Shown here: positions 1 to 5,769 of the stretch, in pieces
Position numbering within the stretch: the first letter of the stretch is position 1
Layout of the letters: every line of letters starts with the position of its first letter
Source: Bacillota bacterium
GTDB taxonomy: Bacteria; Bacillota; Clostridia; Clostridiales; Clostridiaceae
Assembly: GCA_023451395.1 (NCBI GenBank)
Contig: JAEXZL010000084.1
Span: 1 to 6,835, forward strand
Length of the DNA: 6,835 bases
Direction of reading: 5' to 3'
Made by a program: the position numbers and the translations under genes
The notes under the pieces: model-generated
The model's input: the letters and a program-made list of their open reading frames with translations, nothing else
What the model was told of the DNA's origin: nothing
Databases searched by the model: none

Positions 1-2
1 CA

Positions 3-377
3 AAAGGAAAGAGTCATAGGGTAATACCTCTAGGAGCTAAATCAATTACATCACTGGAGGAATATCTTAAGGAACGAAAAAAGATTAACAAAGATAATAA
101 TACCTTATTTTTAAATAATAATTATGATATACTAACAAGGCAGGGCATATGGAAAATAACTAAGTATTATATTACAAAGGCAGGTATCGAAAAGGATATT
201 AATTTAAATACCTTTAGGCATAGTTTTGCATTGCATCTTTTGCAAAATGGAGCGGATATTAATATAATACAGGAGTTATTAGGGCTAAAGGGTGTAAATG
301 TTTTACAGATTTATCTTGATGTGCTACCTAAAAAGAAATTAAGAGAAATTTACAATAATACACACCCAAGAGCCTAA
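3..377 (+). CDS. XerC/XerD-family tyrosine recombinase, C-terminal part (5' truncated by window edge)
   Basis: Open from the window's left edge to the TAA at 375-377; 124 residues are visible, about the last 40% of a roughly 300-residue protein. Seen: a KGKSHRVIPLG stretch at the start, matching the beta-hairpin with the catalytic lysine; then NTFRHSFALHLLQNGAD (207-257) and LLGLKGVNVLQIY (276-314), matching the XerD C-terminal catalytic motifs in order and spacing. The box II arginine (216-218), the following histidine (219-221) and the nucleophilic tyrosine (312-314) are kept. The first histidine of HxxRH is Asn (207-209) and the histidine nine residues before the tyrosine is Leu (285-287). 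Family knowledge: these enzymes cleave and rejoin DNA through a 3'-phosphotyrosine, XerC/D resolving chromosome dimers at dif. xerD upstream of punA matches Bacillus order, supporting a XerD origin; activity is uncertain given the substitutions. The name xerD is plausible but not assigned. Confidence 0.85.
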   Translation, partial: KGKSHRVIPLGAKSITSLEEYLKERKKINKDNNTLFLNNNYDILTRQGIWKITKYYITKAGIEKDINLNTFRHSFALHLLQNGADINIIQELLGLKGVNVLQIYLDVLPKKKLREIYNNTHPRA

Positions 378-410
378 AGATGTATATATTTTGCTCTGTA
401 ATAAAAAGAA

Positions 411-416
411 TATAAT
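411..416 (+). promoter_or_regulatory. possible -10 element of a punA-pdp promoter
   Basis: A perfect TATAAT lies 30 bp before the punA start, in the 68-bp gap after the recombinase gene. No good -35 hexamer is present 16-18 bp upstream (the sequence there is T-rich, around 387-394), and there is no TG extension. No terminator hairpin is visible in the gap, so read-through from the recombinase gene is an equally possible source of transcription. In DNA this AT-rich, a lone TATAAT is weak evidence. Confidence 0.3.
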
Positions 417-445
417 TAAGACTATTGTACACAGGAGGGAAATAA

Positions 446-1261
446 ATGGAATTAAAAAAGATTATAGAAGCTGCAGATTATATTAAGAATAAGGTGAAGA
501 ATTTACCTGAAATAGGAGTTATATTAGGCTCTGGTCTTGGAGATATGGCAGAAGAGGTAGAAAACAAGGTAACTATTAAGTATTCAGAGATACCACATTT
601 CCCAGAATCTACCGTCAAAGGTCATGCAGGTCAATATGTTATTGGAGATTATAATGGAAAAAGAGTAATAATGATGCAGGGTAGATTCCATTTTTATGAG
701 GGAAACTCTATGGAGCTTATAGCTCTTCCAGTGTATGTAATGAAGATGTTAGGGGTTCAGAATTTAATTGTAACTAATGCTGCTGGGGGAGCAAACACTA
801 GCTTCCATCCAGGAGATTTAATGCTTATTACTGATCATATAAACTTCTCTGGAAGTCATCCTCTCATAGGAAGAAATTATGAGGAGTTAGGACCAAGATT
901 TCCAGATATGTCAAAGGCTTATTGTAGAAATCTAATTGATAAAGCTTTAGTCTGTGGAGAAGAGTTAGGTATAAATCTGCAACAAGGAGTATATATGATG
1001 TTCTCAGGTCCAACTTATGAAACTCCCGCAGAGGTTAGAATGGCTCAAATTCTAGGTGCTGATGCTGTAGGTATGTCAACGGTTCCTGAGGTTATTGCTG
1101 CAAATCATTGTGGAATTAAAGTCCTAGGAATATCCTGTATAACTAATATGGCAGCAGGAATTTTGGATCAACCTTTAAATCACAGTGAGGTTATTGAGAC
1201 CTCTAATGCTGTTAAAGAAAACTTTATTGCACTTGTATCAAGGATTATTAGAAATATGTAG
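446..1261 (+). CDS. punA: purine nucleoside phosphorylase, trimeric (class I) type
   Basis: Cytosolic enzyme of purine salvage: a purine (deoxy)nucleoside plus phosphate gives the free base and (deoxy)ribose-1-phosphate (EC 2.4.2.1). The 271 residues match the usual length of the trimeric family. Motifs visible in order: the phosphate loop GSGLG at 28-32, GHAG at 59-62, QGRFHFYEG at 78-86 (Arg80, His82 and Glu85 correspond to phosphate/sugar-binding residues), TNAAGG at 110-115, SGPTYET at 187-193 (Glu192 the base-binding glutamate), VGMS at 208-211 and TNMAAG at 233-238. Asn234 matches the asparagine that selects 6-oxopurines (inosine, guanosine) in this class, and His246 the 5'-hydroxyl-binding histidine. 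The ATG at 446 follows AGGAGG (433-438) by 7 bp. pdp starts 27 bp downstream, so the two are probably one operon. deoB, which sits between xerD and punA in Bacillus subtilis, is missing here. Confidence 0.96.
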   Translation: MELKKIIEAADYIKNKVKNLPEIGVILGSGLGDMAEEVENKVTIKYSEIPHFPESTVKGHAGQYVIGDYNGKRVIMMQGRFHFYEGNSMELIALPVYVMKMLGVQNLIVTNAAGGANTSFHPGDLMLITDHINFSGSHPLIGRNYEELGPRFPDMSKAYCRNLIDKALVCGEELGINLQQGVYMMFSGPTYETPAEVRMAQILGADAVGMSTVPEVIAANHCGIKVLGISCITNMAAGILDQPLNHSEVIETSNAVKENFIALVSRIIRNM

Positions 1262-1288
1262 TAGTACTTAGTAAGGGAGGTAAGTATC

Positions 1289-2593
1289 ATGAGGATGTAT
1301 GATTTAATAATAAAAAAGAGAAATAATCAGGAATTAAGTACTGAAGAAATCAACTTTTTTATTGAGGAGTATACCAGGGGAAATATTCCTGACTATCAGG
1401 CTTCAGCTTTATTGATGGCAATTTACTTTAACAAGATGAATAAAAGAGAAACCAGTGATTTGACTATGGCTATGGTAAATTCTGGTGATGTTCTTAATCT
1501 TTCTGCAATCCAGGGGATAAAGGTTGATAAGCATAGTACAGGAGGGGTAGGGGATACCACAACCTTAGTCTTAGGTCCAATGGTAGCCAGTCTTGGAGTA
1601 CCTGTTGCTAAGATGTCTGGTAGAGGCTTAGGACATACTGGAGGAACCATTGATAAGCTTGAATCCTTCAAAGGATTTTCAGTGGAATTGTCAGAAGAGG
1701 AGTTTATCAATAATGTAAATAAAATTAAATTGGCAGTAGTTGGTCAGACTGGTGACTTAGCTCCTGCAGATAAGAAACTTTATGCTCTTAGAGATGTTAC
1801 TGGAACTGTAGACAATATATCACTTATTGCCTCAAGTATTATGAGTAAGAAGATTGCAGCAGGAGCGGATGCTATAGTACTTGATGTTAAGGTAGGAAGT
1901 GGAGCTTTTATGAAGAGTTCCGATGAAGCTTTTACCTTAGCAAAAGAGATGGTTGATATTGGTAACAGGGTGGGAAGAAAAACTAGAGCTGTTATTTCTA
2001 ATATGGATGAGCCTCTTGGTTTTGCTATAGGTAATGCTCTAGAGGTAAAGGAAGCTATAGAAACCCTTCAAGGTAAAGGCCCTCAGGATTTATTAGAGCT
2101 TTGTTTAGAGCTTGGTTCTAATATGTTGATTCTTGGTGGGAAGGCTGAGGATAAGGATACTGCAAGAGAACTTCTATTAGAAACAATAAACTCAGGTAAT
2201 GCTTTAAAAAAGCTTAAGGAATTTGTAATGGCTCAAGGAGGATCTACAGAAGGAATAGATGATACTAGCATGCTGCCAAGAGCAAAATATGTTGTTCCAG
2301 TAAAGGCTGAAACTGATGGTATAGTTCATAAAATTTTTGCTGAAGAAATTGGAATAGCAGCAATGGAACTTGGTGCAGGAAGGGCTACAAAGGAAAGTAT
2401 AATTGATTTAGCTGTAGGTATAGTGCTTAATAAAAAGTGCGGAGATTCTGTGAAGACAGGCGATACAATAGCATACATACATTCAATGGATGAAAACAAT
2501 ATTGAAAAATGTACCAATGCTATAAAGGATTGTTATGTAATTAAAGATGAAGAATATATTAAAGTACCTCTCATATATGGAGTAGTTGAATAA
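1289..2593 (+). CDS. pdp: pyrimidine-nucleoside phosphorylase
   Basis: Cytosolic homodimeric enzyme that phosphorolyses uridine, thymidine and deoxyuridine to the base and (deoxy)ribose-1-phosphate (EC 2.4.2.2). It has 434 residues, essentially the Bacillus Pdp length. Visible: an N-terminal helical domain (about 1-65); the phosphate-binding KHSTGGVGD at 81-89; the thymidine/pyrimidine phosphorylase family signature SGRGLGHTGGTIDKLE at 110-125; LRDVTGTVD from 167, with Arg168, Ser183 and Lys187 at the pyrimidine-binding positions; and a C-terminal PYNP domain from about 332 that includes GIVLNKKCGDSVKTGD (377-392). The ATG at 1289 lies 8 bp after GGAGG (1276-1280) and gives the family's MRM N-terminus; the second in-frame ATG, at 1295, is 14 bp from that site and less likely. 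It pairs with punA, so purine and pyrimidine nucleoside breakdown would be made together. A terminator starts 5 bp after the stop. Confidence 0.96.
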   Translation: MRMYDLIIKKRNNQELSTEEINFFIEEYTRGNIPDYQASALLMAIYFNKMNKRETSDLTMAMVNSGDVLNLSAIQGIKVDKHSTGGVGDTTTLVLGPMVASLGVPVAKMSGRGLGHTGGTIDKLESFKGFSVELSEEEFINNVNKIKLAVVGQTGDLAPADKKLYALRDVTGTVDNISLIASSIMSKKIAAGADAIVLDVKVGSGAFMKSSDEAFTLAKEMVDIGNRVGRKTRAVISNMDEPLGFAIGNALEVKEAIETLQGKGPQDLLELCLELGSNMLILGGKAEDKDTARELLLETINSGNALKKLKEFVMAQGGSTEGIDDTSMLPRAKYVVPVKAETDGIVHKIFAEEIGIAAMELGAGRATKESIIDLAVGIVLNKKCGDSVKTGDTIAYIHSMDENNIEKCTNAIKDCYVIKDEEYIKVPLIYGVVE

Positions 2594-2597
2594 TATT

Positions 2598-2627
2598 AAA
2601 AGTCCTGGTTATCCAGGGCTTTTTTTT
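2598..2627 (+). terminator. Rho-independent terminator of punA-pdp
   Basis: An 11-bp stem (arms 2598-2608 and 2613-2623, with one G-U pair and a core of CCTGG against CCAGG) closes a four-base TTAT loop. An uninterrupted run of eight T (2620-2627) begins within the 3' arm. It starts 5 bp after the pdp stop. This classical intrinsic terminator separates the salvage pair from dacF. Confidence 0.93.
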
Positions 2628-2647
2628 GTGATAATTATTTTTATTTT

Positions 2648-2657
2648 GGTAAAAATA
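2648..2657 (+). promoter_or_regulatory. sigma-F-like -10 element upstream of dacF
   Basis: The ten bases GGTAAAAATA fit the forespore sigma-F -10 consensus as I recall it (GGNRANAHTR) at every position. They lie 24 bp before the dacF start and after the pdp terminator, in a gap with no better sigma-A promoter. The -35 is not convincing: 14-16 bp upstream the sequence is TGTGATA (2627-2633), overlapping the terminator T-run. The start site would fall near 2664, just ahead of or at the Shine-Dalgarno. dacF of Bacillus subtilis is known to be sigma-F dependent, which makes the match more meaningful; the assignment is still inference. Confidence 0.45.
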
Positions 2658-2663
2658 CATTTG

Positions 2664-2671
2664 AAAGGAGG
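2664..2671 (+). promoter_or_regulatory. dacF ribosome binding site (decides the start)
   Basis: AAAGGAGG ends 10 bp before the ATG at 2682. It selects that start over the in-frame ATG at 2586, which lies inside pdp, has no such site and would require reading through the pdp terminator. Confidence 0.9.
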
Positions 2672-2681
2672 AAGATACAAA

Positions 2682-3845
2682 ATGAAGCATAAGAATTTTA
2701 TTGTAAAAGCAATCACAGTATTTATATTATCTTCGGTAATTAACTCTGTCCCAGTTAGGGCGGAGGGGGAAAACATACAGGTAGAGGCAAATTCTGCACT
2801 ATTAATGGAGGCTAGCACTGGAAAAATATTATTTGAAAAGAATTCTCATGAAAAGTATGCACCAGCTTCTGTAACTAAGATTATGACGATGTTACTAGCA
2901 ATGGAGGCAATTGATAATGGAAAGATAAAATTTGAGGATAAGATAACAGCCAGTGAGAATGCAAAAAAAATGGGTGGAAGTACTATGCTCCTGGATACTG
3001 GGGAAATAAGAACTGTGGAAGAAATTATTAAAGGTATAGCTATTGCCTCAGGAAATGATGCAGCTGTGGCTATGGCTGAATACTTAGGGGGGACAGAGGA
3101 AGCTTTTGTTCAGATGATGAACAAAAGAGCAGCAGAGCTTGGAATGAAGGATACAACATTTAAAAACAGCACTGGTCTGCCTGTAGAAGGTCATATAACT
3201 ACAGCCTATGATATTGGAATAATGTCAAGAGAATTATTAAAGCATCCATCGGTGTTAAAATATACTGGTACATATATGGAAACAATATCTGAAGGAAGAA
3301 AAAGTCCTATCGGGCTTGTTAATCATAATAAGCTGGTTCGTTTCTTCAAAGGCTGTGATGGTTTGAAAACTGGCTTTACAGATGAGGCTAAATATTGTAT
3401 TTCTGCCACTGCCATAAGAGATGGAGTTAGAGTCCTTTCTGTAATTATGGGGGCACCTACCTTCAAGATAAGAAACAGAGATGCTAGTATGCTATTGAAC
3501 TATGGGTTTTCAAAATATGAAAGTAAAAAGGTTTTAGAAAAGGATCAAGATGTAGAAAAGGTTTTACTTAACAAAAAAGGTGATAGATTTTTTATGGCTA
3601 AGGCTGAAAATGATTTAAGCATAACTAGAGAAAAAGGAAGTAATGTAGATATAGTACCTAAGATAAATATAACAAAGATTCAAAAGGAATATGAAAAAGG
3701 TGAAATAGTAGGAACTTGTGATTATTATATAAATGAAGAAAAGGTAGGATCCATGAATATTTATTGCGATAGAGATATAAAGAAATCAGGTTTAATTAAC
3801 AATATGAAAAACAATTTAAGAGACTTGTTTAAGAGCGGAATATAA
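2682..3845 (+). CDS. dacF: D-alanyl-D-alanine carboxypeptidase, peptidase S11 family (DacF type)
   Basis: Low-molecular-weight penicillin-binding protein that removes the terminal D-Ala from peptidoglycan pentapeptides outside the membrane. The 387 residues start with a signal peptide (basic MKHK, hydrophobic to about residue 20, probable cleavage after VRA at 25-27). The three penicillin-binding motifs are present: SVTK at 63-66 (Ser63 nucleophile, Lys66), SGN at 123-125 and KTG at 229-231. A PBP5-type C-terminal domain follows (about 276-366), then a tail of mixed basic and hydrophobic residues (KNNLRDLFKSGI) like the amphipathic membrane anchors of this class. The frame stays open back to 2586, but that start is rejected. 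Position next to the nucleoside phosphorylases matches Bacillus subtilis, where dacF follows punA and is forespore-expressed; here spoIIA genes do not follow. The family is certain; the DacF name rests on synteny and the sigma-F-like element. Confidence 0.93.
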   Translation: MKHKNFIVKAITVFILSSVINSVPVRAEGENIQVEANSALLMEASTGKILFEKNSHEKYAPASVTKIMTMLLAMEAIDNGKIKFEDKITASENAKKMGGSTMLLDTGEIRTVEEIIKGIAIASGNDAAVAMAEYLGGTEEAFVQMMNKRAAELGMKDTTFKNSTGLPVEGHITTAYDIGIMSRELLKHPSVLKYTGTYMETISEGRKSPIGLVNHNKLVRFFKGCDGLKTGFTDEAKYCISATAIRDGVRVLSVIMGAPTFKIRNRDASMLLNYGFSKYESKKVLEKDQDVEKVLLNKKGDRFFMAKAENDLSITREKGSNVDIVPKINITKIQKEYEKGEIVGTCDYYINEEKVGSMNIYCDRDIKKSGLINNMKNNLRDLFKSGI

Positions 3846-3850
3846 AATAA

Positions 3851-3911
3851 AAAATAGTAGCAAACTCTTACTTGAAGCATTAGAGTTCGCTACTATTTTA
3901 TTATTTCTTTT
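3851..3911 (+). terminator. terminator of dacF, long hairpin
   Basis: Inverted repeat with 18-base arms (3851-3868 and 3882-3899), one A/C mismatch and a 13-base loop, beginning 5 bp after the dacF stop. The outer end of the 3' arm is TTTT and a T-rich but interrupted tail follows to 3911. The stem is longer than typical. A-rich sequence precedes the 5' arm, so it could also stop antisense transcription. Confidence 0.85.
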
Positions 3912-3941
3912 ATAAAAATTTATTAGCTATTTTAAAGAAGA

Positions 3942-3957
3942 GTGCAATTTATTGCAC
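3942..3957. promoter_or_regulatory. perfect 7-2-7 palindrome, candidate operator over the scpA -35
   Basis: GTGCAAT, two bases (TT), then ATTGCAC: a perfect inverted repeat whose right arm ends with the TTGCAC that serves as -35 of the proposed scpA promoter. No T-run follows, so it is not a terminator. The placement is what a repressor site would show. I do not recognise the cognate regulator. Confidence 0.45.
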
Positions 3958-3980
3958 AATACACTATAAGCTGTTATGAT
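3952..3980 (+). promoter_or_regulatory. scpAB promoter, sigma-A type with extended -10
   Basis: -35 TTGCAC (3952-3957; only the TTG fits consensus), a 17-bp spacer, and -10 TATGAT (3975-3980), preceded by TG at 3972-3973 in the extended -10 position. Expected start near 3987, about 24 bp before the scpA ATG. Together with the upstream dacF terminator it makes scpAB a separate transcription unit. Confidence 0.65.
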
Positions 3981-4010
3981 TAAGTGGTAAAAAATATTTA
4001 GGGTGATAAA

Positions 4011-4745
4011 ATGAGCCAGTTAAATCTTAGTATTAGTAATTTTCAAGGACCCTTTGACGTCCTGTTACATCTAATTCAAAAAAATGAAATGGAAATATAT
4101 AATGTGAATATATCAGAAATAACCTCTCAATATCTAAACTTTTTAGAAAAAATGAAAGAAGTGGATTTAGAGGTTACATCTGAATTTATCGTTATTGCAG
4201 CTACTCTTATTGAGATCAAATCTAAGGAGCTTCTTCCTAAAGCTGTTGAAGAGAAGGAGGAAGAGGATCAAGGGGATCTTCTAAAAAGAAGACTTATAGA
4301 ATATAAAAAGATTAAGGCTGCAGCAGAATATTTAAAAAGCAGAAAGCTTTATTCTGGTACTGTTTTTACAAAAAAGCCTGAGGTAATAGAGGATAAAAGG
4401 GCTATTGAAGAGCTATTTATAGATATTGATATGTTGGATTTATATAACATTTTTATGAAGCTTATTGAGGATTATAATAATAAGCAGAACAAGGATTCGT
4501 TAATAAGCGATAAAATAAGTGTTGATTTATTCCGTATGGAAGATAAGTATAATGAAATAAAAGGCATAATGAATAAGAGTTCCTTAATTGATTTCACTGA
4601 GCTAATTGAGAAATGCAGTTGTAAATTGGAGATTGTAGTTACATTTTTAGCTCTACTGGAATTATCAAAACAGAAGGTAATTTCTATTAAACAGATAAAC
4701 AATTTTAGTAGAATAATCATAGAAAGGGCAATGGAAAATGAGTGA
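4011..4745 (+). CDS. scpA: segregation and condensation protein A (kleisin subunit of Smc-ScpAB)
   Basis: ScpA is the kleisin that bridges the Smc heads and, with ScpB, forms the bacterial condensin that compacts and separates replicated chromosomes at origin regions. The 244 residues are close to the Bacillus length (about 250). Seen: the family N-terminus FQGPFDVLLHLI (11-22) and a helical region to about 75 (the Smc-neck binding part) ending in LIEIKSKELLP. An acidic linker follows (EEKEEEDQ, 80-87), then a ScpB-binding middle, and a C-terminal winged-helix domain (about 180-244, including LEIVVTFLALLELSKQ) that would contact the Smc cap. GGTGAT at 4002-4007 matches the 16S anti-Shine-Dalgarno in a register that places the ATG at 4011 at normal distance. 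It overlaps scpB by 8 bp (ATGAGTGA), so the partners are translationally coupled. Confidence 0.96.
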   Translation: MSQLNLSISNFQGPFDVLLHLIQKNEMEIYNVNISEITSQYLNFLEKMKEVDLEVTSEFIVIAATLIEIKSKELLPKAVEEKEEEDQGDLLKRRLIEYKKIKAAAEYLKSRKLYSGTVFTKKPEVIEDKRAIEELFIDIDMLDLYNIFMKLIEDYNNKQNKDSLISDKISVDLFRMEDKYNEIKGIMNKSSLIDFTELIEKCSCKLEIVVTFLALLELSKQKVISIKQINNFSRIIIERAMENE

Positions 4746-5343
4746 GGTAAAGTTTCAACAATTTGAATTTGATGAAGTATCTAATAAAAATGAATTAATT
4801 TCTGTAATAGAATCTCTTCTCTTTGTCAGCGGTGAAGCCTTAAGTCTAAAAGAAATTGCAAACATATTAAAAATATCATCAAACTATGCAAAGGAACTAT
4901 TAGAATTATTATCTAGTGAATATGAAAAAAGTAACAGAGGTATAAAGCTTATAAATATAAATAATAGCTTTCAGCTAGTGACTAAGCCTCAGAATAGCGA
5001 TTACATACAGGAACTTATTAAGGGAAATACAAGACAGACCTTGTCTCAGGCTTCCTTAGAAGCCTTAGCTATAGTTGCATATAAACAACCAATTACGAGA
5101 ATTGATATTGATGAAATAAGAGGGGTTAAAAGTGATAGTGCTGTTCAAAATCTTTTAGAAAAGGGGTTAATAAAGGAAAGAGGAAGGATGAATGTTCCTG
5201 GAAGGCCAATATTATATATAACTACTGAAGAATTCTTAAGGCAATTTGGTCTTGAAGAGCTAGAAGATATGCCTAACCTCGAAGAAATAATTGATAAAAG
5301 AAGCGAATCTAATATTCAGGTGGAGGAAGACCTCACAGAATAA
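4738..5343 (+). CDS. scpB: segregation and condensation protein B
   Basis: ScpB dimerises and binds the middle of ScpA, regulating the Smc ATPase and ring. The 201 residues match the family (Bacillus about 197). Two winged-helix domains are visible: about 18-95, starting with ELISVIESLLFVSGEALSLKEIANIL, and about 100-175, containing LSQASLEALAIVAYKQPITR, IDEIRGVKSD and GRMNVPGRPILYITTEEFL, the strongest family block. The tail is acidic and variable. The ATG at 4738 lies inside the end of scpA; AGAAAGGG (4721-4727) about 10 bp upstream is a moderate binding site, so coupling to scpA translation probably contributes. The stop lies within the 5' arm of the terminator shared with ytfJ. Confidence 0.96.
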   Translation: MSEVKFQQFEFDEVSNKNELISVIESLLFVSGEALSLKEIANILKISSNYAKELLELLSSEYEKSNRGIKLININNSFQLVTKPQNSDYIQELIKGNTRQTLSQASLEALAIVAYKQPITRIDIDEIRGVKSDSAVQNLLEKGLIKERGRMNVPGRPILYITTEEFLRQFGLEELEDMPNLEEIIDKRSESNIQVEEDLTE

Positions 5344-5378
5344 ATAAAGCCTATAGATAATCTATAGGCTTTATTTAT
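5340..5378. terminator. bidirectional terminator between scpB and ytfJ
   Basis: A perfect 18-bp inverted repeat (arms 5340-5357 and 5361-5378) with a three-base TAA spacer. The outer ends are A/T-rich, so each strand reads GGC followed by TTTATTTAT, a short interrupted U tract. It is the only terminator-like structure between the convergent genes. Both stop codons lie inside it: scpB TAA at 5341-5343 and ytfJ TAA at 5377-5375. Confidence 0.85.
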
Positions 5379-5749
5379 GGATTACTTTTAGTTTTAAGTA
5401 GATCCATTATTTGAGGAATGCTGTCAACGATTCTGTCATAGGTATTAGGTTGATCAACAGGAAATAATCTTATATTGTCATTTTTAATTACTAAGAAAGC
5501 AACAGGTCTTATGGTAATACCTGCTCCGGATCCTCCTCCAAAGGGAAAATCATTGCTATTTAGTTCTTTTTCTTTGTTGAATTCACTCCCACCAGAAGCA
5601 AAGCCGAAAGAAACTCTTGATATAGGTACAATAGTACTTCCATCCTTACACTCTATTGCTTCACCTACTATGGTGTTAACATCAATTATTTCTTTAATGT
5701 TTTCCAAGGTGCTTTTCATTAATCTTTCAATAGGATGATTTTCTGCCAT
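5375..5749 (-). CDS. ytfJ: YtfJ, GerW-family sporulation protein
   Basis: Small sporulation protein of the GerW/YtfJ family; in Bacillus subtilis it is made in the forespore under sigma F, and its biochemical role is not settled. From the chosen ATG it has 124 residues, close to the family's length. Seen: N-terminal HPIERLMKSTLENIKEIIDVNTIVGE (5-30), DGSTIVPISRVSFGFASGGSEF (36-57), a glycine-rich FGGGSGAGI (70-78), then PVAFLVIKNDNIRLFPV (82-98). These are the conserved blocks of the family, in order. The ATG at 5749 has AGAGGA (5761-5756) six bases upstream and gives the family's MAENHPI start. An upstream in-frame TTG at 5779 would add ten residues overlapping the preceding gene and lacks a binding site. 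It lies 20 bp after the DUF2953 gene, probably in one operon with it, and converges on scpB. Confidence 0.93.
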   Translation of the reverse strand: MAENHPIERLMKSTLENIKEIIDVNTIVGEAIECKDGSTIVPISRVSFGFASGGSEFNKEKELNSNDFPFGGGSGAGITIRPVAFLVIKNDNIRLFPVDQPNTYDRIVDSIPQIMDLLKTKSNP

Positions 5750-5755
5750 TATATA

Positions 5756-5761
5756 TCCTCT
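5756..5761 (-). promoter_or_regulatory. ytfJ ribosome binding site (decides the start)
   Basis: AGAGGA on the minus strand, six bases before the ATG at 5749. A stronger GGAGGTGA match lies further upstream at 5777-5770, but it is formed by the last codons and stop of the preceding gene and sits more than 20 bases from the ATG, too far for normal use. Confidence 0.7.
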
Positions 5762-5769
5762 AAGGGATT

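Noticed and set aside
3..377. Integrase of a mobile element or phage
   Set aside because: No attachment repeats, element genes or change in base composition; neighbours and position fit the conserved chromosomal xerD-punA order. The upstream side is not visible, so this is not fully excluded.
378..445. Riboswitch or attenuator ahead of punA
   Set aside because: Only 68 bp long, with no stable stem and no purine-riboswitch core recognised.
1423..1710. Open frame on the minus strand inside pdp
   Set aside because: Lies opposite the most conserved part of pdp, resembles no family I know, and has no credible binding site or promoter.
2586..2681. A 32-residue N-terminal extension of DacF from an ATG at 2586
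   Set aside because: It overlaps the pdp end, runs through a strong intrinsic terminator, has no binding site, and would put a second hydrophobic stretch ahead of a normal signal peptide. The ATG at 2682 has AAAGGAGG.
2326..2818. Two short minus-strand frames (2326-2517, 2609-2818) opposite pdp and dacF
   Set aside because: Antisense shadows of real genes; the second crosses the pdp terminator and the dacF signal-peptide region, whose complement happens to be open.
4472..4720. Minus-strand frame inside scpA
   Set aside because: Hydrophobic-looking only because it is the complement of AT-rich scpA codons; no start signals.
5475..5738. Plus-strand frame opposite ytfJ
   Set aside because: ytfJ on the other strand is a clear family member; this frame has no binding site and starts downstream of the shared terminator.
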